A DNA stretch of 64,000 nucleotides from Brachyhypopomus gauderio (GCF_052324685.1 NW_027507037.1:145001-209000); one strand, 5' to 3'. Shown: positions 1 to 9,211, counted from the stretch's first letter. Notes: generated from the sequence alone by a model not told the origin. Translations and numbers: made by a program.

Positions 1-150
1 TTTTCAGAGTTACATATAGCTTAGCATTTTTTACTTTGAAAGTTAGGCAAGCATTGTTCCTCACAAGTTCAGCCCTGCTCATGTACCAAGTTGAGAATGC
101 TGCTTTGGAGGACTCCAGACTTGAAAATTGCAAAAAAGATATTATCAAAG

Positions 151-232
151 GGTAGCGTGGCCGAGCGGTCTAAGGCGCTGGATTTAGGCTTCAGTCTCTG
201 CGGAGGCGTGGGTTCGAATCCCACCGCTGCCA
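151..232 (+). tRNA. tRNA-Leu-TAG: tRNA-Leu (TAG), mosaic class A unit
   Basis: Type II tRNA with acceptor stem ggtagcg/cgctgcc, anticodon TAG at 185-187, a long variable arm and discriminator A. C41T turns one anticodon-stem pair into G:U. The T5 terminator is at 240-244. Spacer 1 downstream mixes class A and class C marks. Confidence 0.88.
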
Positions 233-509
233 AGCTGTGTTTTTAGGAGATGGCAGAAGAATTCTTATACCTAATCACTCTCAACAACGGTGCCTGACCC
301 AAGGCTGAAGAGCAGTCATTCGCATGATGGTAGCAGAGAGCCATGCCACGATGCCATTTGCAAATGCTCATACCTGGCTTTGTTCTTAGGCGACATTGAA
401 GACCCTGCAGTGTTTTGATAACAGGCAGGAAATGATGCATCTTTCCTCTTCTGACAGAAGACAAATTCAGCTTCTTCTACAAGAATGTCAGCAAATACAG
501 TCTTCCTGT

Positions 510-585
510 GGTAGCGTGTCTGAGTGGTCTAAGGCACTGGATTTAGGCTCCAGTCTCTGAGAAGGCATGGGATCGAATGCTGCCA
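510..585 (+). pseudogene. tRNA-Leu-like element (reference copy)
   Basis: This 76-nt relic aligns end to end with tRNA-Leu-TAG with 8 substitutions and a 6-nt gap. It keeps the acceptor stem, the anticodon arm (TAG) and a 3' A. It has lost the 3' strand of the T stem, and its B box reads ggatcgaatgc. The A box is weakened (tgtctgagtgg). Four of the 8 substitutions are CpG-to-TpG/CpA changes. The first T run of four or more downstream is 691-695. It is unlikely to make a tRNA. Confidence 0.85.
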
Positions 586-841
586 GCTGGTAACTTTACA
601 ATGATTCTTGCCTTTGTGTTCTCTTGAAAACCCTCTCTTCCAGTACAGATGACGGGAAACAATTTGAAAAAGACATTGGAACCCTTCTTCTTTTTCAGAG
701 TTACATATAACTTAGCATTTTTTACTTTGAAAGTTAGGCAAGCATTGTTCCTCACAAGTTCAGCCCTGCTCATGTACCAAGTTGAGAATGCTGCTTTGGA
801 GGACTCCAGACTTGAAAATTGCAAAAAAGATATTACCAAAG

Positions 842-923
842 GGTAGCGTGGCCGAGCGGTCTAAGGCGCTAGATTTAAGCTCCAGTCTCTGCGGAGGCGT
901 GGGTTCGAATCCCACCGCTGCCT
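842..923 (+). tRNA. tRNA-Leu-like gene with TAA anticodon, probably defective
   Basis: G37A changes the anticodon from TAG to TAA (876-878), still a leucine anticodon. G30A makes an A:C mismatch in the anticodon stem, and the discriminator is T instead of the A that leucyl-tRNA synthetase requires. A and B boxes are intact, so it may be transcribed, but charging is doubtful. The T5 terminator is at 931-935. Confidence 0.75.
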
Positions 924-1200
924 AGCAGTGTTTTTAAGAGATGGCAGAAGAATTCTTATACCTAATCACTCTCAACAATGGTGCCTGACCCAAGGCTGAA
1001 GAGCAGTCATTCGCATGATGGTAGCAGAGAGCCATGCCACGATGCCATTTGCAAATGCTCATACCTGGCTTTGTTCTTAGGCGACATTGAAGACCCTGCG
1101 GTGTTTTGATAACAGGCAGGAAATGATGCATCTTTCCTCTTCTGACAGAAGAAAAATTCACCTTCTTCCACAAGAATGTCAGCAAATGCAGTCTTCCTGT
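924..1200. other. Spacer 1 (representative): between tRNA gene and tRNA-like element
   Basis: These 277 nt hold the terminator, most of the class-diagnostic sites and a perfect 12-bp palindrome catttgcaaatg (1046-1057) that resembles an octamer site. Further on is a hairpin-prone stretch around ggaaatgatgcatctttcc. I recognise no gene here. Reading frames on the minus strand are open in all copies only because the copies are near-identical. Confidence 0.7.
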
Positions 1201-1276
1201 GGTAGCGTGTCTGAGTGGTCTAAGGCACTGGATTTAGGCTCCAGTCTCTGAGAAGGCATGGGATCGACTGCTGCCA
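1201..1276 (+). pseudogene. tRNA-Leu-like element
   Basis: Variant gac in the T loop (gggatcgactgc). Confidence 0.82.
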
Positions 1277-1532
1277 GCTGGTAACTTTACAATGATTCTT
1301 GCCTTTGTGTTCTCTTGAAAACCCTCTCTTCCAGTACAGATGACGGGAAACAATTTGAAAAAGACATTGGAACCCTTCTTCTTTTTCAGAGTTACATATA
1401 GCTTAGCATTTTTTACTTTGAAAGTTAGGCAAGCATTGTTCCTCACAAGTTCAGCCCTGCTCATGTACCAAGTTGAGAATGCTGCTTTGGAGGACTCCAG
1501 ACTTGAAAATTGCAAAAAAGATATTACCAAAG
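1277..1532. other. Spacer 2 (representative): between tRNA-like element and next tRNA gene
   Basis: These 256 nt contain two pyrimidine tracts ending in CAG (1322-1334 and 1373-1389) that look like 3' splice sites. The second includes a T5 run (1382-1386), and an A-rich stretch lies just before the next tRNA. A 65-codon + strand frame and a 98-codon minus frame overlap here. Their variable sites are mostly amino-acid-changing, so I do not call a protein. Confidence 0.7.
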
Positions 1533-1614
1533 GGTAGCGTGACCGAGCGGTCTAAGGCGCTGGATTTAGGCTCCAGTCTCTGCGGAGGCGTGGGTTCGAA
1601 TCCCACCGCTGCCA
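1533..1614 (+). tRNA. tRNA-Leu-TAG: tRNA-Leu (TAG), D-stem variant
   Basis: Class A. G10A breaks the 10:26 D-stem pair and changes a conserved A-box base. The rest is consensus. T5 terminator 1622-1626. Confidence 0.85.
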
Positions 1615-1891
1615 AGCAGTGTTTTTAAGAGATGGCAGAAGAATTCTTATACCTAATCACTCTCAACAATGGTGCCTGACCCAAGGCTGAAGAGCAGTCA
1701 TTCGCATGATGGTAGCAGAGAGCCATGCCACGATGCCATTTGCAAATGCTCATACCTGGCTTTGTTCTTAGGCGACATTGAAGACCCTGCGGTGTTTTGA
1801 TAACAGGCAGGAAATGATGCATCTTTCCTCTTCTGACAGAAGAAAAATTCACCTTCTTCCACAAGAATGTCAGCAAATGCAGTCTACCTGT

Positions 1892-1967
1892 GGTAGCGTG
1901 TCTGAGTGGTCTAAGGCACTGGATTTAGGCTCCAGTCTCTGAGAAGGCATGGGATCGAATGCTGCCA
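1892..1967 (+). pseudogene. tRNA-Leu-like element
   Basis: Reference form. Confidence 0.82.
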
Positions 1968-2223
1968 GCTGGTAACTTTACAATGATTCTTGCCTTTGTG
2001 TTCTCTTGAAAACCCTCTCTTCCAGTACAGATGACGGGAAACAATTTGAAAAAGACATTGGAACCCTTCTTCTTTTTCAGAGTTACATATAGCTTAGCAT
2101 TTTTTACTTTGAAAGTTAGGCAAGCATTGTTCCTCACAAGTTCAGCCCTGCTCATGTACCAAGTTGAGAATGCTGCTTTGGAGGACTCCAGACTTGAAAA
2201 TTGCAAAAAAGAGATTACCACAG

Positions 2224-2305
2224 GGTAGCGTGGCCGAGCGGTCTAAGGCGCTGGATTAAGGCTCCAGTCTCTGCGGAGGCGTGGGTTCGAATCCCACCGC
2301 AGCCA
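2224..2305 (+). tRNA. tRNA-Leu-AAG: tRNA-Leu (AAG), acceptor-stem variant
   Basis: Class Bq. T78A (cgcagcc) leaves an A4:A78 mismatch in the acceptor stem. Anticodon AAG at 2258-2260. T7 terminator 2311-2317. Confidence 0.85.
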
Positions 2306-2310
2306 AGCAG

Positions 2311-2317
2311 TTTTTTT
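2311..2317 (+). terminator. Pol III terminator, T7 form (representative of class B)
   Basis: In class B the T5 run and the preceding tg are replaced by seven T, starting 6 nt after the discriminator. One nearby base is lost, which makes these units 690 bp long. Confidence 0.8.
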
Positions 2318-2581
2318 GGAGATGGCAGAAGAATTCTTATACCTAATCACTCTCAACAACGGTGCCTGACCCAAGGCTGAAGAGCAGTTATTCGCATGAT
2401 GGTAGCAGAGAGCCATGCTACGATGCCATTTGCAAATGCTCATACCTGGCTTTGTTCTTAGGCGACATTGAAGACCCTGCAGTGTTTTGATAACAGGCAG
2501 GAAATGATGCATCTTTCCTCTTCTGACAGAAGACAAATTCAGCTTCTTCTACAAGAATGTCAGCAAATACAGTCTTCCTGT

Positions 2582-2657
2582 GGTAGCGTGTCTGAGTGGT
2601 CTAAGGCACTGGATTTAGGCTCCAGTCTCTGAGAAGGCATGGGATCGAATGCTGCCA
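2582..2657 (+). pseudogene. tRNA-Leu-like element
   Basis: Reference form. Confidence 0.82.
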
Positions 2658-2913
2658 GCTGGTAACTTTACAATGATTCTTGCCTTTGTGTTCTCTTGAA
2701 AACCCTCTCTTCCAGTACAGATGACGGGAAACAATTTGAAAAAGACATTGGAACCCTTCTTCTTTTTCAGAGTTACATATAGCTTAGCATTTTTTACTTT
2801 GAAAGTTAGGCAAGCATTGTTCCTCACAAGTTCAGCCCTGCTCATGTACCAAGTTGAGAATGCTGCTTTGGAGGACTCCAGACTTGAAAATTGCAAAAAA
2901 TATATTACCACAG

Positions 2914-2995
2914 GGTAGCGTGGCCGAGCGGTCTAAGGCGCTGGATTAAGGCTCCAGTCTCTGCGGAGGCGTGGGTTCGAATCCCACCGCTGCCA
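2914..2995 (+). tRNA. tRNA-Leu-AAG: tRNA-Leu (AAG)
   Basis: Class C, consensus AAG gene body. T5 terminator 3003-3007. Confidence 0.93.
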
Positions 2996-3272
2996 AGCAG
3001 TGTTTTTAGGAGATGGCAGAAGAATTCTTATACCTAATCACTCTCAACAACGGTGCCTGACCCAAGGCTGAAGAGCAGTTATTCGCATGATGGTAGCAGA
3101 GAGCCATGCTACGATGCCATTTGCAAATGCTCATACCTGGCTTTGTTCTTAGGCGACATTGAAGACCCTGCAGTGTTTTGATAACAGGCAGGAAATGATG
3201 CATCTTTCCTCTTCTGACAGAAGACAAATTCAGCTTCTTCTACAAGAATGTCAGCAAATACAGTCTTCCTGT

Positions 3273-3348
3273 GGTAGCGTGTCTGAGTGGTCTAAGGCAC
3301 TGGATTTAGGCTCCAGTCTCTGAGAAGGCATGGGATCGAATGCTGCCA
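3273..3348 (+). pseudogene. tRNA-Leu-like element
   Basis: Reference form. Confidence 0.82.
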
Positions 3349-3604
3349 GCTGGTAACTTTACAATGATTCTTGCCTTTGTGTTCTCTTGAAAACCCTCTC
3401 TTCCAGTACAGATGACGGGAAACAATTTGAAAAAGACATTGGAACCCTTCTTCTTTTTCAGAGTTACATATAGCTTAGCATTTTTTACTTTGAAAGTTAG
3501 GCAAGCATTGTTCCTCACAAGTTCAGCCCTGCTCATGTACCAAGTTGAGAATGCTGCTTTGGAGGACTCCAGACTTGAAAATTGCAAAAAAGATATTACC
3601 AAAG

Positions 3605-3686
3605 GGTAGCGTGGCCGAGCGGTCTAAGGCGCTGGATTAAGGCTCCAGTCTCTGCGGAGGCGTGGGTTCGAATCCCACCGCAGCCA
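3605..3686 (+). tRNA. tRNA-Leu-AAG: tRNA-Leu (AAG), acceptor-stem variant
   Basis: Class Bq, A4:A78 mismatch. T7 terminator 3692-3698. Confidence 0.85.
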
Positions 3687-3962
3687 AGCAGTTTTTTTGG
3701 AGATGGCAGAAGAATTCTTATACCTAATCACTCTCAACAACGGTGCCTGACCCAAGGCTGAAGAGCAGTTATTCGCATGATGGTAGCAGAGAGCCATGCT
3801 ACGATGCCATTTGCAAATGCTCATACCTGGCTTTGTTCTTAGGCGACATTGAAGACCCTGCAGTGTTTTGATAACAGGCAGGAAATGATGCATCTTTCCT
3901 CTTCTGACAGAAGACAAATTCAGCTTCTTCTACAAGAATGTCAGCAAATACAGTCTTCCTGT

Positions 3963-4038
3963 GGTAGCGTGTCTGAGTGGTCTAAGGCACTGGATTTAGG
4001 CTCCAGTCTCTGAGAAGGCATGGGATCGAATGCTGCCA
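3963..4038 (+). pseudogene. tRNA-Leu-like element
   Basis: Reference form. Confidence 0.82.
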
Positions 4039-4294
4039 GCTGGTAACTTTACAATGATTCTTGCCTTTGTGTTCTCTTGAAAACCCTCTCTTCCAGTACA
4101 GATGACGGGAAACAATTTGAAAAAGACATTGGAACCCTTCTTCTTTTTCAGAGTTACATATAGCTTAGCATTTTTTACTTTGAAAGTTAGGCAAGCATTG
4201 TTCCTCACAAGTTCAGCCCTGCTCATGTACCAAGTTGAGAATGCTGCTTTGGAGGACTCCAGACTTGAAAATTGCAAAAAAGATATTACCACAG

Positions 4295-4376
4295 GGTAGC
4301 GTGGCCGAGCGGTCTAAGGCGCTGGATTAAGGCTCCAGTCTCTGCGGAGGCGTGGGTTCGAATCCCACCGCTGCCA
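4295..4376 (+). tRNA. tRNA-Leu-AAG: tRNA-Leu (AAG)
   Basis: Class C, consensus. T5 terminator 4384-4388. Confidence 0.93.
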
Positions 4377-4653
4377 AGCAGTGTTTTTAGGAGATGGCAG
4401 AAGAATTCTTATACCTAATCACTCTCAACAACGGTGCCTGACCCAAGGCTGAAGAGCAGTTATTCGCATGATGGTAGCAGAGAGCCATGCTACGATGCCA
4501 TTTGCAAATGCTCATACCTGGCTTTGTTCTTAGGCGACATTGAAGACCCTGCAGTGTTTTGATAACAGGCAGGAAATGATGCATCTTTCCTCTTCTGACA
4601 GAAGACAAATTCAGCTTCTTCTACAAGAATGTCAGCAAATACAGTCTTCCTGT

Positions 4654-4729
4654 GGTAGCGTGTCTGAGTGGTCTAAGGCACTGGATTTAGGCTCCAGTCT
4701 CTGAGAAGGCATGGGATCGAATGCTGCCA
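4654..4729 (+). pseudogene. tRNA-Leu-like element
   Basis: Reference form. Confidence 0.82.
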
Positions 4730-4992
4730 GCTGGTAACTTTACAATGATTCTTGCCTTTGTGTTCTCTTGAAAACCCTCTCTTCCAGTACAGATGACGGG
4801 AAACAATTTGAAAAAGACATTGGAACCCTTCTTCTTTTTCAGAGTTACATATAGCTTAGCATTTTTTACTTTGAAAGTTAGGCAAGCATTGTTCCTCACA
4901 AGTTCAGCCCTGCTCATGTACCAAGTTGAGAATGCTGCTTTGGAGGACTCCAGACTTGAAAATTGCAAAAAAGATATTACCAAAGGGTAGCG

Positions 4993-5003
4993 TGGCCGAG
5001 CGG
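4993..5003 (+). promoter_or_regulatory. Internal A box of tRNA-Leu (representative)
   Basis: The sequence tggccgagcgg at gene positions 8-18 fits the Pol III type 2 A box. It is identical in almost all copies. Exceptions are G10A in the gene at 1533 and C12G in the gene at 11202. Confidence 0.85.
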
Positions 5004-5045
5004 TCTAAGGCGCTGGATTTAGGCTCCAGTCTCTGCGGAGGCGTG

Positions 5046-5056
5046 GGTTCGAATCC
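5046..5056 (+). promoter_or_regulatory. Internal B box of tRNA-Leu (representative)
   Basis: The sequence ggttcgaatcc at gene positions 61-71 is a perfect match to the TFIIIC B-box consensus. It is altered only in the genes at 30541 and 38747 (C70T) and 51180 (C65T). Confidence 0.9.
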
Positions 5057-5074
5057 CACCGCTGCCAAGCAGTG

Positions 5075-5079
5075 TTTTT
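5075..5079 (+). terminator. Pol III terminator, T5 form (representative of classes A and C)
   Basis: A run of five T starts 8 nt after the discriminator base. It is the first T run of four or more after the gene, as expected for Pol III termination. Confidence 0.8.
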
Positions 5080-5344
5080 AAGAGATGGCAGAAGAATTCT
5101 TATACCTAATCACTCTCAACAATGGTGCCTGACCCAAGGCTGAAGAGCAGTCATTCGCATGATGGTAGCAGAGAGCCATGCCACGATGCCATTTGCAAAT
5201 GCTCATACCTGGCTTTGTTCTTAGGCGACATTGAAGACCCTGCGGTGTTTTGATAACAGGCAGGAAATGATGCATCTTTCCTCTTCTGACAGAAGAAAAA
5301 TTCACCTTCTTCCACAAGAATGTCAGCAAATGCAGTCTTCCTGT

Positions 5345-5420
5345 GGTAGCGTGTCTGAGTGGTCTAAGGCACTGGATTTAGGCTCCAGTCTCTGAGAAGG
5401 CATGGGATCGACTGCTGCCA
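5345..5420 (+). pseudogene. tRNA-Leu-like element
   Basis: T-loop gac variant. Confidence 0.82.
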
Positions 5421-5676
5421 GCTGGTAACTTTACAATGATTCTTGCCTTTGTGTTCTCTTGAAAACCCTCTCTTCCAGTACAGATGACGGGAAACAATTT
5501 GAAAAAGACATTGGAACCCTTCTTCTTTTTCAGAGTTACATATAGCTTAGCATTTTTTACTTTGAAAGTTAGGCAAGCATTGTTCCTCACAAGTTCAGCC
5601 CTGCTCATGTACCAAGTTGAGAATGCTGCTTTGGAGGACTCCAGACTTGAAAATTGCAAAAAAGATATTACCAAAG

Positions 5677-5758
5677 GGTAGCGTGGCCGAGCGGTCTAAG
5701 GCGCTGGATTTAGGCTCCAGTCTCTGCGGAGGCGTGGGTTCGAATCCCACCGCTGCCA
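5677..5758 (+). tRNA. tRNA-Leu-TAG: tRNA-Leu (TAG)
   Basis: Class A, consensus. T5 terminator 5766-5770. Confidence 0.94.
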
Positions 5759-6035
5759 AGCAGTGTTTTTAAGAGATGGCAGAAGAATTCTTATACCTAA
5801 TCACTCTCAACAATGGTGCCTGACCCAAGGCTGAAGAGCAGTCATTCGCATGATGGTAGCAGAGAGCCATGCCACGATGCCATTTGCAAATGCTCATACC
5901 TGGCTTTGTTCTTAGGCGACATTGAAGACCCTGCGGTGTTTTGATAACAGGCAGGAAATGATGCATCTTTCCTCTTCTGACAGAAGAAAAATTCACCTTC
6001 TTCCACAAGAATGTCAGCAAATGCAGTCTACCTGT

Positions 6036-6111
6036 GGTAGCGTGTCTGAGTGGTCTAAGGCACTGGATTTAGGCTCCAGTCTCTGAGAAGGCATGGGATC
6101 GAATGCTGCCA
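6036..6111 (+). pseudogene. tRNA-Leu-like element
   Basis: Reference form. Confidence 0.82.
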
Positions 6112-6367
6112 GCTGGTAACTTTACAATGATTCTTGCCTTTGTGTTCTCTTGAAAACCCTCTCTTCCAGTACAGATGACGGGAAACAATTTGAAAAAGAC
6201 ATTGGAACCCTTCTTCTTTTTCAGAGTTACATATAGCTTAGCATTTTTTACTTTGAAAGTTAGGCAAGCATTGTTCCTCACAAGTTCAGCCCTGCTCATG
6301 TACCATGTTGAGAATGCTGCTTTGGAGGACTCCAGACTTGAAAATTGCAAAAAAGAGATTACCACAG

Positions 6368-6449
6368 GGTAGCGTGGCCGAGCGGTCTAAGGCGCTGGAT
6401 TAAGGCTCCAGTCTCTGCGGAGGCGTGGGTTCGAATCCCACCGCAGCCA
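6368..6449 (+). tRNA. tRNA-Leu-AAG: tRNA-Leu (AAG), acceptor-stem variant
   Basis: Class Bq, A4:A78 mismatch. T7 terminator 6455-6461. Confidence 0.85.
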
Positions 6450-6725
6450 AGCAGTTTTTTTGGAGATGGCAGAAGAATTCTTATACCTAATCACTCTCAA
6501 CAACGGTGCCTGACCCAAGGCTGAAGAGCAGTTATTCGCATGATGGTAGCAGAGAGCCATGCTACGATGCCATTTGCAAATGCTCATACCTGGCTTTGTT
6601 CTTAGGCGACATTGAAGACCCTGCAGTGTTTTGATAACAGGCAGGAAATGATGCATCTTTCCTCTTCTGACAGAAGACAAATTCAGCTTCTTCTACAAGA
6701 ATGTCAGCAAATACAGTCTTCCTGT

Positions 6726-6801
6726 GGTAGCGTGTCTGAGTGGTCTAAGGCACTGGATTTAGGCTCCAGTCTCTGAGAAGGCATGGGATCGAATGCTGCC
6801 A
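6726..6801 (+). pseudogene. tRNA-Leu-like element
   Basis: Reference form. Confidence 0.82.
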
Positions 6802-7057
6802 GCTGGTAACTTTACAATGATTCTTTCCTTTGTGTTCTCTTGAAAACCCTCTCTTCCAGTACAGATGACGGGAAACAATTTGAAAAAGACATTGGAACCC
6901 TTCTTCTTTTTCAGAGTTACATATAGCTTAGCATTTTTTACTTTGAAAGTTAGGCAAGCATTGTTCCTCACAAGTTCAGCCCTGCTCATGTACCAAGTTG
7001 AGAATGCTGCTTTGGAGGACTCCAGACTTGAAAATTGCAAAAAATATATTACCACAG

Positions 7058-7139
7058 GGTAGCGTGGCCGAGCGGTCTAAGGCGCTGGATTAAGGCTCCA
7101 GTCTCTGCGGAGGCGTGGGTTCGAATCCCACCGCTGCCA
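7058..7139 (+). tRNA. tRNA-Leu-AAG: tRNA-Leu (AAG)
   Basis: Class C, consensus. T5 terminator 7147-7151. The spacer 2 upstream carries the private g-to-t change at 6826. Confidence 0.93.
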
Positions 7140-7416
7140 AGCAGTGTTTTTAGGAGATGGCAGAAGAATTCTTATACCTAATCACTCTCAACAACGGTGC
7201 CTGACCCAAGGCTGAAGAGCAGTTATTCGCATGATGGTAGCAGAGAGCCATGCTACGATGCCATTTGCAAATGCTCATACCTGGCTTTGTTCTTAGGCGA
7301 CATTGAAGACCCTGCAGTGTTTTGATAACAGGCAGGAAATGATGCATCTTTCCTCTTCTGACAGAAGACAAATTCAGCTTCTTCTACAAGAATGTCAGCA
7401 AATACAGTCTTCCTGT

Positions 7417-7492
7417 GGTAGCGTGTCTGAGTGGTCTAAGGCACTGGATTTAGGCTCCAGTCTCTGAGAAGGCATGGGATCGAATGCTGCCA
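7417..7492 (+). pseudogene. tRNA-Leu-like element
   Basis: Reference form. Confidence 0.82.
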
Positions 7493-7748
7493 GCTGGTAA
7501 CTTTACAATGATTCTTGCCTTTGTGTTCTCTTGAAAACCCTCTCTTCCAGTACAGATGACGGGAAACAATTTGAAAAAGACATTGGAACCCTTCTTCTTT
7601 TTCAGAGTTACATATAGCTTAGCATTTTTTACTTTGAAAGTTAGGCAAGCATTGTTCCTCACAAGTTCAGCCCTGCTCATGTACCAAGTTGAGAATGCTG
7701 CTTTGGAGGACTCCAGACTTGAAAATTGCAAAAAAGATATTACCAAAG

Positions 7749-7830
7749 GGTAGCGTGGCCGAGCGGTCTAAGGCGCTGGATTTAGGCTCCAGTCTCTGCG
7801 GAGGCGTGGGTTCGAATCCCACCGCTGCCA
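7749..7830 (+). tRNA. tRNA-Leu-TAG: tRNA-Leu (TAG)
   Basis: Class A, consensus gene with a C-like base (agg) just after the T5 terminator at 7838-7842. Confidence 0.94.
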
Positions 7831-8107
7831 AGCAGTGTTTTTAGGAGATGGCAGAAGAATTCTTATACCTAATCACTCTCAACAATGGTGCCTGACCCAA
7901 GGCTGAAGAGCAGTCATTCGCATGATGGTAGCAGAGAGCCATGCCACGATGCCATTTGCAAATGCTCATACCTGGCTTTGTTCTTAGGCGACATTGAAGA
8001 CCCTGCGGTGTTTTGATAACAGGCAGGAAATGATGCATCTTTCCTCTTCTGACAGAAGAAAAATTCACCTTCTTCCACAAGAATGTCAGCAAATGCAGTC
8101 TACCTGT

Positions 8108-8183
8108 GGTAGCGTGTCTGAGTGGTCTAAGGCACTGGATTTAGGCTCCAGTCTCTGAGAAGGCATGGGATCGAATGCTGCCA
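8108..8183 (+). pseudogene. tRNA-Leu-like element
   Basis: Reference form. Confidence 0.82.
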
Positions 8184-8439
8184 GCTGGTAACTTTACAAT
8201 GATTCTTGCCTTTGTGTTCTCTTGAAAACCCTCTCTTCCAGTACAGATGACGGGAAACAATTTGAAAAAGACATTGGAACCCTTCTTCTTTTTCAGAGTT
8301 ACATATAGCTTAGCATTTTTTACTTTGAAAGTTAGGCAAGCATTGTTCCTCACAAGTTCAGCCCTGCTCATGTACCAAGTTGAGAATGCTGCTTTGGAGG
8401 ACTCCAGACTTGAAAATTGCAAAAAAGAGATTACCACAG

Positions 8440-8521
8440 GGTAGCGTGGCCGAGCGGTCTAAGGCGCTGGATTAAGGCTCCAGTCTCTGCGGAGGCGTGG
8501 GTTCGAATCCCACCGCTGCCA
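8440..8521 (+). tRNA. tRNA-Leu-AAG: tRNA-Leu (AAG), reference copy for class B
   Basis: Consensus AAG gene. It is identical to the TAG consensus except T35A, the first anticodon base (anticodon 8474-8476). Known: A34 in such tRNAs is deaminated to inosine, giving IAG that reads CUU, CUC and CUA. T7 terminator 8527-8533. Confidence 0.95.
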
Positions 8522-8797
8522 AGCAGTTTTTTTGGAGATGGCAGAAGAATTCTTATACCTAATCACTCTCAACAACGGTGCCTGACCCAAGGCTGAAGAG
8601 CAGTTATTCGCATGATGGTAGCAGAGAGCCATGCTACGATGCCATTTGCAAATGCTCATACCTGGCTTTGTTCTTAGGCGACATTGAAGACCCTGCAGTG
8701 TTTTGATAACAGGCAGGAAATGATGCATCTTTCCTCTTCTGACAGAAGACAAATTCAGCTTCTTCTACAAGAATGTCAGCAAATACAGTCTTCCTGT

Positions 8798-8873
8798 GGT
8801 AGCGTGTCTGAGTGGTCTAAGGCACTGGATTTAGGCTCCAGTCTCTGAGAAGGCATGGGATCGAATGCTGCCA
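8798..8873 (+). pseudogene. tRNA-Leu-like element
   Basis: Reference form. Confidence 0.82.
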
Positions 8874-9129
8874 GCTGGTAACTTTACAATGATTCTTGCC
8901 TTTGTGTTCTCTTGAAAACCCTCTCTTCCAGTACAGATGACGGGAAACAATTTGAAAAAGACATTGGAACCCTTCTTCTTTTTCAGAGTTACATATAGCT
9001 TAGCATTTTTTACTTTGAAAGTTAGGCAAGCATTGTTCCTCACAAGTTCAGCCCTGCTCATGTACCAAGTTGAGAATGCTGCTTTGGAGGACTCCAGACT
9101 TGAAAATTGCAAAAAAGATATTACCACAG

Positions 9130-9211
9130 GGTAGCGTGGCCGAGCGGTCTAAGGCGCTGGATTTAGGCTCCAGTCTCTGCGGAGGCGTGGGTTCGAATCC
9201 CACCGCTGCCA
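9130..9211 (+). tRNA. tRNA-Leu-TAG: tRNA-Leu (TAG), recombinant unit
   Basis: Consensus TAG gene followed by the class A terminator flank (T5 at 9219-9223) but by class B/C marks for the rest of spacer 1. Confidence 0.94.

Larger units (their letters stand above)
4986..5067 (+). tRNA. tRNA-Leu-TAG: tRNA-Leu (TAG), reference copy
   Basis: Class A consensus. Acceptor stem is positions 1-7 with 75-81 (one T:G pair). D stem is 10-12 with 24-26. Anticodon stem is 28-32 with 40-44, with anticodon TAG at 35-37 (5020-5022). The variable arm is about 45-57, the T stem 58-62 with 70-74, and the discriminator A82. No CCA and no intron. From memory it differs from human tRNA-Leu-TAG by a single variable-arm base. 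The product reads CUA/CUG leucine codons. T5 terminator 5075-5079. Confidence 0.95.
4986..5676 (+). repeat. Representative 691-bp repeat unit (class A)
   Basis: A clean example of the unit. The tRNA-Leu-TAG gene is at 4986-5067, spacer 1 at 5068-5344, the tRNA-like element at 5345-5420 and spacer 2 at 5421-5676. All units in the window have this order and orientation, with both tRNA-derived parts on the + strand. The two tRNA-derived parts start 359 and 332 bp apart. This could reflect an ancestral dimer of two tRNA-Leu genes, but I see no obvious similarity between the two spacers. Confidence 0.95.

Noticed and set aside
151-232. Bacterial or organellar tRNA operon
   Set aside because: There is no encoded CCA and no ribosome-binding sites. 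The internal A and B boxes and T-run terminators are those of eukaryotic Pol III genes.
543-839. 98-codon minus strand open frame repeated in every unit
   Set aside because: It overlaps the + frame antisense and includes the tRNA relic. It shows no recognisable domain and no sign of synonymous preference.
649-846. 65-codon + strand open frame repeated in every unit
   Set aside because: It runs through spacer 2 into the start of the tRNA gene. Differences between copies are mostly amino-acid-changing (S/N, D/E/Y, K/T/E), there is no domain, and the frame is open everywhere only because the copies are near-identical.
1120-1150. C/D-box snoRNA in spacer 1
   Set aside because: An atgatgc and a ctga occur but are too close and imperfect, and there is no terminal stem or second box pair.
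2243-2536. 73-107-codon minus strand open frames over spacer 1
   Set aside because: Their ends vary only with class-diagnostic spacer bases, and in class B they read through the antisense of the tRNA gene. They are shadows of the repeat.
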